DNA of 64,000 nucleotides from contig JABAKD010000016.1 of assembly GCA_012845835.1 (NCBI GenBank), positions 20,915,196-20,979,195 of the forward strand. Direction: 5' to 3'. The position numbers and the translations under genes were made by a program. The notes under the pieces were generated by a model. It had not been told where the DNA came from. It saw only the letters and a program-made list of their open reading frames with translations, and searched no databases. Shown here piece by piece: positions 11,503 to 23,004 of this stretch. The stretch's first letter is position 1; every line of letters begins with the position of its first letter. This stretch comes from Undaria pinnatifida (taxonomy: Eukaryota; Sar; Phaeophyceae; Laminariales; Alariaceae).

Positions 11503-12348
11503 CTTTTAAATGAAAGAAAACAACCCACAACCCATTGCAATACAACACGAGCGGCATAACGTCGAAGTTTTTCAAGTGATAGCAAAAAAACAAATAAACG
11601 ACTGCGAGAACACAAATGTATACATTGTTCTTCGTAGGCTATGTTACAACTAGTAGCGGGTTTGAATACTACAGTGTCTTTAGATTATGTTTGGTGTGCA
11701 TATATTTGTCTCGTATGATACGTGGTATATTTGTACTGCTGGGTGAAATCGTTTCAGAACCATATCGCCGCTTACCCCTTGAACGCTGGGATGGGGGTTA
11801 TCGTGTTATCACGAACGAGGCCGACATCGCGTCACCAAACGCGACGCTCAATGAGGTATGCCGTGAACCGCATGAAGGTTGGGCTCCATCCTATTAACAA
11901 TTGTTAGGCGGACGTCGACACGTTGTGTGTACCTTGATGCGTACGCATGCCCTTTTCGAATTATTTCATTGGTGTTGCGATGCGACCACTTCCGGACAGC
12001 AATGGGATCCCAAAAAACTGCTCCACGTGCGGTTTGCGATATGTACACTTGTCGATGCCCACCCTTCGGCCGCGCCAATGTTTTCCACGCCGCACATGAT
12101 GAAAACCGATCCCCATCTCGGGTAACGCCAAAACAGTAAATCGATAAATAATGACGGCACGCCGGTTCTCCACGTCACGTAGTGAGAGACGAATTTTACA
12201 TTGTCGTCGCCAACCGACACCGACCCCAGAGAATAGGCGAAACCCCACTATGGGAGCTTACCTTAGTTTTCCTCTCTGCGACAACGTTTGTAGTGGTCAA
12301 ACGCTGAAGCTCACGATGCACACTGTCGGACGGCAAGCACAACAATAG

Positions 12349-12481
12349 CGCCAACCGACCGAAACGTGTGACGATTCCCATTTGCGTGCCCACAAGTGCC
12401 ATAGTAATGGCGTTGACCAGATCCATGGTCTTCGAAGGCCTTACCTTATTACATATAGTAACAATGCCGGTGCCGTAGGAG
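12349..12481 (+). pseudogene. Possible decayed beta-helix repeat exon
   Basis: The plus-strand open frame ends YSNNAGAVGG directly before GTGAAT, a splice donor-like sequence. This is the same ending and frame as the 84-bp exon at 17428-17511 (NSAGINGG before GTGATT). Upstream is VDQIHG, comparable to the VxxxG position of the other repeats. No acceptor AG gives the phase-1 start that the other repeat exons use, and an in-frame TAG lies at 12346-12348. It is therefore either a dead exon or a chance match. Confidence 0.3.
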
Positions 12482-13958
12482 GTGAATCTTGAGCTTTTTT
12501 CGGATGGAATCATTTTCATGTAGACAAGCGCAATGTCCTGTAGAGCCCCAATAACGTTTGCGTGATGAAAGTTCTACCTAGCATGCGCCTACTCATATAA
12601 CTCACAAAATAAATGAGAGCAAATTCACGTTATCTCCCTCGATGCCTTTGAAGATATAAAAGACAACTAAATCAGGTAAAACGGCGCGTTCTGAGACAGG
12701 CATAGCACTTCATGGGAGACGGATTCTGAATGGCGGAGCTCACTAGCCCCAGGGTCGTCGGAACCCCATATTTCATAATCAGCATTTTGTCGTGTTCCTA
12801 GCTAGCCCATGGATCTGTTGATCGGGTTGTACTCCCAGCTTTCTCAATACACCTTTTTAGGTTGAGGTATAGAGCTCTTCACGTGACAAGACCCGGAAAA
12901 ACGAATGTTTCACCTCCACCCTAGCATGCGTCGAAGAATGCGTCGAACTGGCGCACTCTATCCTCTGTAGGAGTTTCACTGTTAAGCGTTTTCGATGGCG
13001 GGGCTCCGTGGCTGAGGAACTACTCAAAGTCTTCGGGCCCGATGAAGACTAAAGCAAGGTTAGGGCCAGGGGGTTCTTTGTTTCTATCTGCTGTCAGAGA
13101 CTCGAAGCGATGCATCCTCGCAAGCGGTACCTTCTCTCGACGGCAACAAAAACGATTTTGAAGCCCATTTTGAATTAGATCAATACTCGTACGTAACTCG
13201 GCAGATAAAACGGAGGGAACCTTCTACAATCCACAATGCCAAACTACGGAAAACCAGCCCACGAGAACAACATTAGTCATGGTTTGCATTGTGTTTCGAA
13301 GTGGGTTGGAAGATGAATAGTTATGCAGTTCATCATGTTATGAGACTCGGAGCGTCATGGACCCATGTTACGTAAGACGGTGGAGATGCAGCATATATAT
13401 ATGCGTTGTACCTCCTGACATCAAGAGCTTCGTACCCCATCCAACAACTGACCTGAAAAAAACAAAATCAATGTTGAATAATCTCCATAACCCTTTTCTA
13501 TACAACGAACCCTACTGAGAACAAGAGGAATCGTGCAGACGAGTTGTGGGCCGAGGAGCCACGTCATTTAGAAACCGTTTCAGTCAAAACGTGCCACTTC
13601 GATCGCGGCAGCGTGTCTCTTCCTATAGCGCTCCTTTGAAGCGGAATTGACAGTAGCAGTGGATGTGTTGTCGTCGTGCCACATTTGGTGGGCTGAGGAA
13701 GAGTACTGCGACACGGATGACACATTTTTGACAGGGCTGCTTTGGCAGAAAATGGTTGCAATTTTATTCTTGTTTTTTTTGCTTTATATCTAGGCCATGG
13801 GATAACGCATCACGTGGCGCATTTTTATTCTATTTATATCAGGTTTTCTGTGAGGCATTTGCCCTCCTCATGATGATAACCGCAGAATACAAGTAATGCG
13901 CCTATATCGTAGCCTGCATCTGAGAACGCTTACTTAAACGTCCGTCGGTGCTGGTCAG
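12482..13958. other. No gene seen
   Basis: This 1.5-kb stretch holds only short ORFs and no repeat, TIR or protein motif that I recognise. If the flanking beta-helix exons belong to one gene, it is intronic. Confidence 0.4.
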
Positions 13959-14042
13959 GTGTCGTCTACGCATCTTCGAACTCCCATATCGACGTCCAAG
14001 GCAGCACGTACTTCAACGCCAACACCGCGGGGTTTAACGGAG
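13959..14042 (+). CDS. 84-bp exon encoding one Pmp-like beta-helix repeat (exon A)
   Basis: An acceptor CAG ends at 13958 and the donor is GTAAAC from 14043. The exon is exactly 84 bp and starts and ends in phase 1. It encodes 28 residues: GVVYASS, then HIDVQGSTYF, then NANTAGFNG, with the last Gly codon split across the donor. The F-x-x-N-x-A-x-x-x-GG layout matches the FxxN and GGAI halves of chlamydial polymorphic outer-membrane-protein repeats, which form parallel beta-helices on the outside of the cell. Together with equal-sized exons at 17428 and 23005, it probably encodes one rung of a surface protein. Whether it is expressed with the distant downstream exons is not shown. Confidence 0.6.
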
Positions 14043-15468
14043 GTAAACGATGTGCCGGGATAATTTTCCCGTGACGGGGTTCTTGTCTGGGAAAGGCTAA
14101 TTTCAAAGTGTATCAGTATCGTTCGTTTCAGTATTTTCATACACCATCGTAGATAGACCATAAACGATGCCGGCCCCCGTATAATAGAGTTCGGTAACAA
14201 CTTAAATATCCAGACATGGATAGGTGGTTCAACGGGGCATCTGATTTCAATGTCGTGCGTCAGTGTGTGACACGATGAAGGTAGATTAAATCTTAGGTCA
14301 AGCAAAAAGTTGTTGACGGGGGCTCCTGAACACATCAAGTGTCACCACATTTCGTTCAACCAATGAATTTAGTTCTTCAGGGTTAAGAGACCAATCCCCT
14401 AAATCTCTCCACCAACCAAAGGTAGCCTAGACTTTGCAGCATTTCAAAACCAATTCCGACGATGTATTGGTGGTAGCGTAGCCGATAGTTGAGAAAGATC
14501 TTCCTCAGTCTGGGGTACTTTAGAGCAAACCTTTTACCCCTAACGTGCAGACCCTACTGTAGAAGCCGTCCTAAATAACAACCCGTTCGAGCAGTATGCT
14601 CGACGAGGTATGAAGCACGATTAATGATTGTTAGGCGTGCCATGCACTGACATCGGCCTGACTGACGATCTGTGGGTCTGCGTCTACATATTTTTGGTAA
14701 GTTGCGTTTCGTCGTCGCTTGCATTTTCGTCGCGCAATGAACGGCGCCAAGTACTCCATATTTAAATTTCGCTTTTTCCCCATTGAAAGCCGGACCCAAA
14801 CCCTTCGGACTTGAAGTGTGCGCTGAAGTCAAGTCACACGCTATGTGCGTCTGTCTCCGGATGTGACCACGTTGATATCTTTGGTACGCCCTCGATGAAC
14901 TTCAACAATTGGAACGCATGCCTATCAGACACGTGCGCGGGTCATACTCGTGCCTCATCCTGCCATGCCTCACACTCATTGCCCACCGAGTTCGCTAAAT
15001 TATCGGGGGTGCATAGGTAATTATGCAGTCAAGCAAGTGGTTGTCACACACCTTTCGCTCATTGTATTATACAAGCCTAACCCCTTGCTCTACGCCAAGA
15101 CTTGAACCTACTCCCGACGCCTTTCACGACATCTGTGTTCTTAGTGACGGCCCTCCGTAACGTTCCTAACACAAAATCGTCGGAAAATGTCATCCTCATT
15201 TTGGCGATATTCCTTGATGAATGTCTAGGCCATGAAGTGTTTCATCGGGTAGCAAATACCTTATTCCCCCTAATCAGGTTGTTAGCTAAGCGTATAGAAC
15301 TTCTCTTGTGAGGAGTCTTACAATCGTGTTGATGTGCCTGTACCGTAGCATGCGTCCCCTGATCCTAACTCTAACCCAAAACATTATATATGCACTAGCC
15401 CTAACTCTTACAAGGTCCCTGTCCCTTTACCTCAGGCAATCAGCCGCTGCGATGGTTGCCTTTTTTAT
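14043..15468. other. No secure gene; one weak exon-like ORF
   Basis: Nothing firm was seen. The plus-strand ORF at 14811-15020 contains DHVDIFGTPSMNFNNWNA, which faintly resembles a beta-helix rung, and ends at CATAG-GTAATT, a possible donor. It has more cysteines than the clear repeats and no matching acceptor, so it is only noted here. Confidence 0.3.
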
Positions 15469-15902
15469 GGGTTGTCACGGGTCGGGACGGGTCAGGGTGA
15501 CCCACCCCGGCAACGGGCTACGGTGGAGGTTCACTCTACTGTTTCTAAGGCTCCTCATATGACCAACTACTCTTTACTCCACACCGCAAGCAGATTGGGA
15601 GAAACCATGAAAGTGCTATATATCCGACACGCAATCGTATGGGGCAGTTTTAACAAACATTTTTTTTCGAAACAAGAATATCATTCCGATCATTCCTTTG
15701 GGGTTAATGGTTGAAGGTTAAGGATCCCCGTCATTCGAAAAACAATACATTTATACATATTAGCCACAAAGTGCTACCTCCATCATGCGTAGAACGGGCT
15801 CTCGACCTGTCAAATTGGGAAGAAAAGCCCTAACCCGCCCCGGGAGGTTGTGATGACCTCTGTACCCGACCCGCGGGTTCGCCCATGACCCGTGACGACC
15901 CC
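15469..15902. mobile_element. Candidate small TIR element (~434 bp)
   Basis: GGGTTGTCACGGGTC at the left end matches, inverted, GACCCGTGACGACCC at the right end (14 of 15 positions). Further CGGG-rich sequence lies inside both ends. The interior is A/T-rich and has no transposase. I see no clear target-site duplication, and only one copy is in the window. A MITE is the likeliest reading, but two independent G/C-rich patches are possible. Confidence 0.35.
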
Positions 15903-17427
15903 TGGAATGCTACTCTTCTTCTTGCAATTAGCGTGCATCAACCGCCAATTCTTCCGCAATACAAAATATAGTGGTAAGCACTACCCAAACTCCGCCACCA
16001 CCCCCGTTGAAGGTTGGAACATCTCCATCCCCTTTAGTTTTCCTCGCCTAATTTACTGTCCACGCATTACAGTCGTACTTCTTCCCAGCAGGGAGTCAGA
16101 TCCGGGATCACATAGCAGGCCCTCCGCCCAAACCTATGGACCTATTAAACTACTCCAAGGCGATTCGAGGATGCAACCACAAATAGGTTTTCTTGACATG
16201 GTATTCGATTCACGATCGGGGTCGGACAAGACCAGCCACAGCAAAACACAAAAGCATGTCTGCATACCTAAGGCATGGGTTTGTTCGCCGGATCACGCTT
16301 TCGACATCTGTCGAAATCAACCGCTTTCTGCTCTGGGTGAGAGGTACAGAGATTCCCATGAGACAAGTATCAAAACGCCATACTGTAGGTAGGCCGATGG
16401 CAGCCGAGACGCATGTTAAGGTAAGGGCGGCATCTATTATATTATTTTCTCATTCGCTTCATTACAATTTTAGAGATGTTTTTACCCTGATTGTGACCGA
16501 AGGCCGCAAAACCCCGTACCCTAAAAATGCGATACAGATGGTCAATACAGGTAAGGAACGCACGATGCTACAAAGCTAGCTCATTATACGTGGGTTATGA
16601 TTTGACGCGCGATGCACCTCAACCCACACCTGTCGGGAAACTTTATACCGAAGTTAGTATACACCGTCCTCTCCCATACTAGAGGTTTCCGGTACAGCAG
16701 TCAATGGCACTTTGTGGTTGGAAGTTGATTTTTGAAGCGCAGCGCGCCTGAAGCCCAAGCTGTCGAAATGTCATTTTCAAGTCGCCGCAATACTCTGCTT
16801 GCAAACCAAGGCCATGAATACTGTTCATTTGGTTATGTTTTCAGCTCGCGCACAATCGCAGATATTTGGGTGAGGTGAACTCGTACAACTACTCAAGTTT
16901 CGAGGAGCTTCTGAAAAACTAGAGTTGAATGGTGCACCTCTACGGTCCCTTGTTGGTAGCATGTGTTCCACCTACCAACCGGCGCTGCCATAAACACGCT
17001 ATGTTGAAAACATAGTTTTTAATGCCATGATCTGGGCACACAACGATGAAGGGTGAAAAGTACGCAGGTGGATGTCGTACTACGATAGTGATCAATTCTA
17101 CATTTTCGGAGGCTTTTCACGTAAAGAGTTTTTGACCTCACCGCATAACAATTGGTGTTCGGAAAGCACGAAAATGCAACACGACGATCAACCACACGGA
17201 AGACGAAACTATTCGCCACATGCCAGTGAATGGCAACCCGACGATATGAGTACAGTAGACTAGTCATAAAAAGTTTGGCCCGAGAGTGCTACTTCCATCG
17301 CAGCACGTGTCCGCTTGTGATTCGAATATTCCATTTAGCTCCTGCAGTGCAGGGATACTGTCAATCAGAACAAAATGGTAACGAAAATGCTGCCATGGTC
17401 ACCGCCCTCGTCGCTCCCTGTTCGCAG
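15903..17427. other. No secure gene
   Basis: A 166-codon plus-strand ORF overlaps the start (15892-16392). Its first part reads FFRN before a GTAAGC donor, vaguely like a repeat-exon end, but there is no acceptor 84 bases upstream. The rest of the ORF lacks any known motif. The remainder has only short ORFs. Confidence 0.35.
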
Positions 17428-17511
17428 GGGCGGTGAATCTCTTTTTGGACTCTGCTGTCACCCTCGACGGGAACACGTCTTTCGTCGGAAACTCTGCCGG
17501 CATCAACGGAG
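17428..17511 (+). CDS. 84-bp exon encoding one Pmp-like beta-helix repeat (exon B)
   Basis: The acceptor TTCGCAG ends at 17427 and the donor is GTGATT from 17512. The exon is exactly 84 bp, phase 1 to phase 1. It encodes GAVNLFLDS, AVTLDGNTSF and VGNSAGING, the last Gly being split. The FVGN and GG motifs agree with FxxN/GGAI beta-helix repeats. It shares the GNTSF core with exon C at 23005. The broken copia element begins about 30 bases downstream on the other strand, so the following intron carries a retrotransposon relic. Confidence 0.65.
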
Positions 17512-17542
17512 GTGATTTAAGTCTTGTAACCGTTTCATTGTA

Positions 17543-17935
17543 TTACAGTTGCCACGTTCGGTTTTGTGCTGTGCTTCGGCATAAAAAACGTTGTTTCCAG
17601 TACGGCGGTACACAGCGCCAAACAAGAGACACAGATGATGGAACGGAGCGAGAGGATAGCCTGGAAGACGAAGATGTTCCGAGATGTAGAGAAGCCGCAG
17701 GCAGATCGTTGGCAGAAGTAGATCCAGCAGGTGCAAGTCCAAGATCAAGCTTGGTTGTTTCACAAATTTGTTCGAGAAGCTCAATCGCAGACGGATCCCT
17801 GACGGCATCCTCAACGGCACGTTCAGCCCAGAGCCAATCAGTCGAGTGGTTGGAAGTGTGGTGTCGCACATCTCGTAGCATGTCGTCGTGGTCGTCGTAC
17901 GTTAACTCCCTGTCGTAAAATTCGCGCGCGTCCAA
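17543..17935 (-). pseudogene. Copia linker between integrase and the missing reverse transcriptase
   Basis: Following the second duplication copy (which ends near VRVSQNVIFI), the minus strand reads DAREFYDRELTYDDHDDML and then a Ser-rich stretch. This is the variable, acidic and Ser-rich linker normally found between copia integrase and reverse transcriptase. The sequence ends here, about 30 bases from exon B, so the RT and RNase H half was deleted or never present. Confidence 0.55.
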
Positions 17936-18028
17936 CGAGGCCGCGACAGTAGGCGTCTAAATGAAGATTACATTTTGACTTACCCGCACACGTCGCCTCT
18001 CAGAGCTGTAGATCTGGTAGAACTTGCG

Positions 18029-18272
18029 TTCCTCGCTGAATCCGACCAGCCGGCCTTCCCAAGCACGATGCTCCAGCTTATTGGTGTGGACCTCTTCGTG
18101 CACGATCGCTCGGGATCCGATCACCCGGAGATGGCCGAGATAGGCCTCCTTTCCTCGCGGAATCCGACCAGCCGGCCTGCCCAAGCGCGATGCTCCAGCT
18201 TATTGGTGTGGACCTCTTCGTGCACGATCGCTCCGGACCCGATTACCCGGAGATGGCCGAGATAGGCATCTT
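18029..18272. repeat. 122-bp tandem duplication inside copia integrase
   Basis: Two adjacent units start TTCCTCGC at 18029 and 18151. Each encodes, on the minus strand, HLRVIG through RLVGF. 122 is not a multiple of three, so the duplication shifts the frame. The copies differ at several positions, so it is older than the 65-bp duplication at 9984. Confidence 0.85.
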
Positions 18273-19023
18273 TGGCGTAGAACGCCTTGTACGGCGTCCC
18301 GGTTTGCAAAGCAGCGTGAGGAGTCCGGTTGCTCAGGTAGACGGCCGTCTTTATCATCTCCCCCCAAAGGAAGTTCGAATGTGTCGAGTCGGTGAGAAAA
18401 CAGCGCACAGTGTTCAAAATGGTCCGGTCCTCACCCTCGTTGGCTCCGATCTGCTGAGGTGTGTTCGGAGAGGCAAACTTCAGCTCGATTCCGACGTTTT
18501 GACAGTACGGACGGAACCCCGCGCTCGTGAAGTTTGTGCCGCGGCATCCGCGGAGGGTATGGATGCGCTCGCCGGTAGGAATCACGGTCCCCTTGACAAA
18601 CACCGCAAGGGTGGCCACAGAGCAGGTCTTGTCCTTCATGAGCACCACCTACTCCCACTTAGTTAGCTGGTCAACGAACCTGACGGCGTATTTGAACCCG
18701 CCCAGGGATTTAGGCGTGAGGGGGCCGAGGGTGTCGACGGATACGAGCTGGAGAGGACGTAGAACATTGTAGGTGGTCTGCTTGGGGTGAGGTTGTTGTG
18801 CGCTCTTCCCGAGTGGGCAGGCACTACAGTTCTGAAGGTCGCCGGTGTAGTCGACACCGATAGCCGGCTCCTTTCTCAAGACGTCCAAGCTCTCGTTGTT
18901 GATGTGTCCCGTGTGCCTGTGCCACAGCTCAGCGGGCTCCGACGGTACGGCAAGGCCGTCAGGGGCTCGCCCAAGGACCATCTGGCCCCCGGCGCCACCC
19001 CCTACTTCCAACTCGATGAGCAC
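18121..19023 (-). pseudogene. int: Copia GAG pre-integrase and integrase relic
   Basis: The frame contains the HHCC zinc finger ELWHRHTGHINNESL ... CSACPLGKS, then the integrase core start VSVDTLGPLTPKSLGG. A single TAG at 18649-18651 interrupts it after LTKWE, and it continues in the same frame with VVLMKDKTCS. The region of the second catalytic Asp reads RGCRGTNFTS; copia enzymes normally have an Asp two residues after an Arg-like position (RxDxGxEF), so this residue seems lost. A Glu is kept in ANEGEDRTIL. The C-terminal HLRVIG, KLEHRAW and RLVGF motifs follow. Confidence 0.8.
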
Positions 19024-19088
19024 ATAATTTTTTCGGTCGCGTCGTCCACCCTACAGTTTTGCATCGGGATAACCACGTCCCCTGACTC

Positions 19089-19751
19089 CTATCTGGCGAT
19101 GACCGAATCAAACAACGTCGCCACTCCCTTCTGCATTGCCGCGGCCACGGAAAAGACGTTGGAGCTCAAGTACGGCACCAAAACGACGCGAAAGGAGACG
19201 CGCCGGTCATTTCCGTTGTCGTCCGTTACGGCGCCAAAAATAGTCCCCGTTGGTATGCCCTTGAGGAGACGCTGGCCGGCGGCGACGATCGTGTGAGGGA
19301 CCTCAAGGTCTTCGACGTCGCACATGTTGACCCGTACTCCTGGTGTAAGCGCAGGGTCGAGGTATTTGTTGGTCGCTCCGCTGTCCACAACCATTCGGAT
19401 GCACGACCCGTCTGAGCGAAACGGAGCAAGCCAAATCTCTGCAAGAGTCACCATGAACGCACCGAAAAACCCTGAAGGCAAGCGGTGGTCCTGTGCAGGC
19501 GACGCTGAGGAGATAGGTGCAGTTGCCGCCGGAGTGGCGGCAAACTCTGCGGGAGGCGTCTGGGAGAAGGCAGAAGACGATGTTGCCGCGGCCGGTGGAT
19601 CGCGTTGGGCGCTGAAGCAGAGCCCGAACGAAGTCGGCTGAGCGGGAGCCTGCGGCGCCGTCGCCGGAGTCGATTGCGACAAGTGAGCGATCCCGATGTT
19701 GGGCAGGTAGACCTGACCAGTGGAATGCAGCAGCGCCAGGTTGCCAACCAA
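19089..19751 (-). pseudogene. Copia aspartic protease relic
   Basis: A long minus-strand frame (220 codons) carries the retroviral-type aspartic protease site VVDSGATNKYL near its middle. An Ala/Pro/Ser/Gln-rich linker precedes it, as is usual after Gag in copia polyproteins. Downstream are VAAGQRLLKGIPTGTI and VLVPYLSSNVFSV, which match the beta-strand segments of the fold. Upstream sequence to about 19805 is in the same frame and contains KKFLANRHKEL, so the domain was translated as part of a polyprotein. The frame ends at a TAG, after which the reading frame resumes and shifts. Confidence 0.75.
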
Positions 19752-19832
19752 ATCTTGGAGCTCCTTATGCCTGTTCGCGAGAAACTTCTTCTGTTTCTGA
19801 CACTCAGCATTGCTGTGCGTTGTGGTGTTGTG

Positions 19833-20658
19833 TTAGAAACACCATTTCGGCTGAGTCACTCCCCCCACCGCCGCCGCGGTTGTTCTTCCACTTTTCCCCC
19901 GGCTTCGGACGGTTATTCTGCACTTGTTGCGGGCAGTCACGCTGGAAGTACCCATACGCCTTTTATCGATGGCAATTGTCGGATGAGCACGCCGCCATCG
20001 CGGCTCCCCGGCCGAGACCACGGGCCTCGACGCGTTGCGCGACTGCTGGTCCACGTAGAAGCGGTTGGCCGTCTCCTGGAGACGGTCAACAGACGCGGAT
20101 TTCTCACCGTAGTGCATCTCATGGATGAACTGTAACTCTGGGGCCTTCGTCAGGCCCGAGAGCATGACGTCTAGGTAGACCTCATTGGAGACCTCCTACC
20201 CCAGGCCCTGGAGGCGAAAGTTGAGATCCACTTTTTTCGTGAATAAATCTATTGGATCCCCGCCCGCCAGGTGGCGAAGGCCGAAAAGCTCTCTGTGACA
20301 CGCACGGTGATTTTCGTGGGTGTGAACGTCGAAACGCTCGTTGAGGGCCTTCCTGGCCGCCGTTCCATCAGCGGCATCTTCGGGAGTAAGGACGCCGGCG
20401 TGTGCAGACCCGGAGGTGACAAACGAAGAGGAGGATGAACAGGCCACTGTTATCCTGGTCCAACTTGGCCCTGTCTCCCTCGTCCGGCTCGGGTTCCGCA
20501 GGGCTATCGGCCCCGGCTAGGATGGGATTATGATCCTGCGCGAAAAGGCTTACTGCGTTCCGAAGTTTTGTCTTTCACATGCGAAACCCCTGCTGCCCCG
20601 AGATGGTTCCAACAGCGTCCAGCGTGCGGTGGAGCGTGGAGCTCGATGATTCCGCCAT
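19833..20658 (-). pseudogene. gag: Copia Gag relic (UBN2-type)
   Basis: The start is set by ATG at 20656-20658, beginning MAESSSSTLH. A TGA replaces what is probably a Trp codon at about residue 28, and a frame change occurs near 20450. The frame from 20447 reads RKALNERFDVHTH, then FFGLRH-like and DLFTKKVDLNFRL text, then VYLDVMLSGLTKAPE. This is the leucine-rich order of Gag polypeptides of the UBN2 type, which package element RNA. A zinc-knuckle remnant near 19910-19960 keeps YGYFQRDC but has lost the regular first cysteines. An in-frame TAG at 20196-20198 cuts the main part. Confidence 0.7.
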
Positions 20659-21724
20659 CGCTGAAAGCCAGGGTCACACTCCCGGGCGCGGTCAGGTTTT
20701 CTGCACACGTACGACGCCCCGAGAGCCCGAAAAGGTTCGGCGCGCCTAAGAAGAATACATTAGAATGCTACACAGGGGTAATCTTAGTTCAGGTCGCAGC
20801 TGCGTAGCTCACAATCCACGTCCGGCGTTAGCTATCCAGCTTCCGCCCACACCACTGCACCCCGTCAAGCACAGCTCATGACCTACCGCAGGTGGCGAAA
20901 CTGCGGTGTTGAGACGACGGAGTAGCCAGCTCCGGCCTCGTCCTGCAGGTACACGGTACACGGATCAGATGCCCTGCTGATACTTGCTACACGTCTTGTA
21001 GCGTAGACGTTTGGCTGCTGCACGGATGCGAACAGGCCTGGTCAGATGTTGAGGCTACACACGCACCGAGAAATAATTCAGCTCGAGGAAGACATCTTGA
21101 ACAGACCTACCTCGCGTATACCGCCACGCGCAGGTATACCTTGCGTATATTACAATGCGCAGGCATTTTTTTTGTGAGCCGGTCACGTAGGTGTAGCGGC
21201 AGCAGCGGGCGGCTACCACCTAGCAGTCGTATCCTCAGCCTCACACGCTACCAAGCCGGCAGCTCGGTACGTGGGAGGTATCTTGGATACACTACGCCTC
21301 GCGAGAGAACCACGCGCAGGAGATGGTCGCCAGTTACAACCCCAAAGAACATCTAGAACGGTACCCCGCGCGCAGAACCAACAGTCTGTACAACCGTATT
21401 TGCTGGCCGAAATCAGCGCCTAGAAGTTGTGCTCCCGAATGCGTTACACAAACAGTAGCGTACGGAAAGTGCAGCGGAGAGCGCAGGTGATCAGGCCGGG
21501 CCCAGTAGGCACGCTGGTTGACTTGGTGTGGACTCCAGCGGAAAGCAGACTGCGGCAGTAGCTCTCCGCTGCAGAATTTCCAAAAATGTCTGAATCCTGG
21601 AGAGTGCAAAAATATCCAGATCCTGGAGGACGGGTGTGCTCTCCACAGCTCACGGCGACAGCAGTAGACGCGCAGTCGCCGCAGGCCCCCACTCACACAG
21701 ACGAGGATCATCACCTGTGATGAA
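20659..21724. other. Possible LTR or decayed sequence upstream of copia 1
   Basis: This is where a 5' LTR would be expected for the minus-strand element. I see no TG...CA ends or PBS that I can defend. Short internal repeats occur: variants of GCGTATA and CGCGCAGG at 21110-21175 and 21290-21330, and a 26-bp unit at 21581 and 21607 (CAAAAAT(G/A)TC then ATCCTGGAG). No gene was found. Confidence 0.35.
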
Positions 21725-21850
21725 TAATGTCTGATACCCTGGCACGGTTGTATGAGAGGCTGTGCCGTCGACGGTAGTCGAGGTGATGGCACGGAGCGAA
21801 AGGATATCCTTTGAAAACGAAGTGCTTCCGAGATGTAGAGAAGATGTTAA
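21725..21850 (-). mobile_element. Fragment related to the copia 1 linker
   Basis: This ~110-bp piece matches 17590-17700 in the same orientation. It shares TGATGG(C/A)ACGGAGCGA and TTCCGAGATGTAGAGAAG at equal spacing. It must come from a related element or an internal duplication of element 1. Neither copy is followed by a recognisable reverse transcriptase. Confidence 0.55.
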
Positions 21851-23004
21851 ACAGTACAAGGGTGGCGCTTAATGTGGACAATACACACAGGTAAAGCCGC
21901 AAAGTTGAAGGATCCCAGACGACGGCTGCTTCCCAGAGATGACCAGGACAGCCATGATCCGGAAAGAGCTACAAGAGCGAGCCACACGAGAGAGTAAGCC
22001 ACCTATATATCAAGCGGAGGATCCTACGGATGTAATTCCTCCGCACACATACGTACGTTACACTCGAACCGATATATGAGAGATCTAAAATAAACAACAG
22101 CAGTGCTACTGAACATCGACTAATAATGGCTATGTGCTAACATTTCCATAACTAAAACATAGCAATAAATAATAGACGCGTGCTATGTTAGAGGGAACGC
22201 TCTCAAGCAAAGCTATTCTCTCATTGACGGGCCTTCTTGAGCCCGAACTCGTTGAAATGTCATTTAATTAGAGCAGCACGAATACGAGGATTACCGAGGA
22301 CAAGGGGTTGGTGATCAGCTTGCACTTTCAGGTGCGTTTTGGTCGGGTACAGAGCTGCTGAAGCAAGGAGCTTCAGAACACAAAGGTTCACCAGCTTTAC
22401 AGAGGCATGCGTTGGTAACAATATAACTGTAGCCCCCTGTGTTGGTCTCGGTTGGCACCGACGCTATAACAGGCTATATGTATGTTGGGGTTGGCATTGG
22501 TCGGCAGCATCGCTGTATAACATGTCAATCACTGCGTGAGCTAAATAGACAACCGGGGTACCGTTTCTTTGTATTTCCCTTCTTTGGCGGAGATCATGAT
22601 GGTCATCGAGTTAGATCATTCTGTGTAGGGTGGAGAACGCTAACTCCACACAACGGCAATGATCGCATCGCGTATATTATATTATGAAATGGCACCCACG
22701 AGGCAGTTGTATAGTAATACCCATTGTTGTCTCTGGAGTAGCCACACCAGAAAACTAAGTATTCCGCATTGGAGCAGTCATCCATAAGCAAGAAAGTAGG
22801 CACAAGGCGCCGAAGCCTGCCGTACGAGCGATTCTTGGGAGGACACAGTTCACCCTTCAAGCGACTCTATGAACACTTCACGGCCCTTTGCGCTTGGCGC
22901 AAGCAATATCTGCCTGGGTGGCAAATACCCGGCGTACTCCGTTTCGGACTACTACCACGCACAACTGGGTACACCCCACCCCGTCCCCGCCCCCACCCAC
23001 GCAG
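21851..23004. other. No secure gene
   Basis: The stretch has only short ORFs. At 22332 a CAG acceptor-like site is followed by (G)GAFWSG, and a GTAACA donor lies about 83 bases on. This could be a frame-shifted repeat exon, but the protein match is weak. Near 22980-23000 there is a C-rich polypyrimidine stretch that serves as the acceptor tract of exon C. Confidence 0.35.

Larger units (their letters stand above)
17543..20658 (-). mobile_element. Degenerate Ty1/copia retrotransposon 1 (gag-protease-integrase)
   Basis: Read on the minus strand, the order is Gag, protease, GAG pre-integrase and integrase, then the linker after integrase. The sequence stops before any reverse transcriptase or RNase H. 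Internal stops (TGA near 20575, TAG near 20196, TAG at 19089-19091 and TAG at 18649-18651) and frame changes near 20450 and 19030 show that it is dead. A 122-bp tandem duplication adds another frame break in integrase. No clear LTR pair or primer-binding site was identified. It lies in reverse orientation to the beta-helix exons, within what would be an intron between exons B and C. Confidence 0.85.

Noticed and set aside
15890..15973. FFRN ... SG before a GTAAGC donor, resembling a repeat-exon end
   Set aside because: No acceptor AG at the required distance and the upstream text does not fit the repeat.
18190..19810. Plus-strand ORFs of 105-176 codons opposite the copia element
   Set aside because: They are antisense shadows of the Gag, protease and integrase frames.
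22332..22414. Possible frame-shifted repeat exon starting (G)GAFWSG
   Set aside because: It has an acceptor and a GTAACA donor 83 bases on, but a frameshift must be assumed and the motif match is weak.
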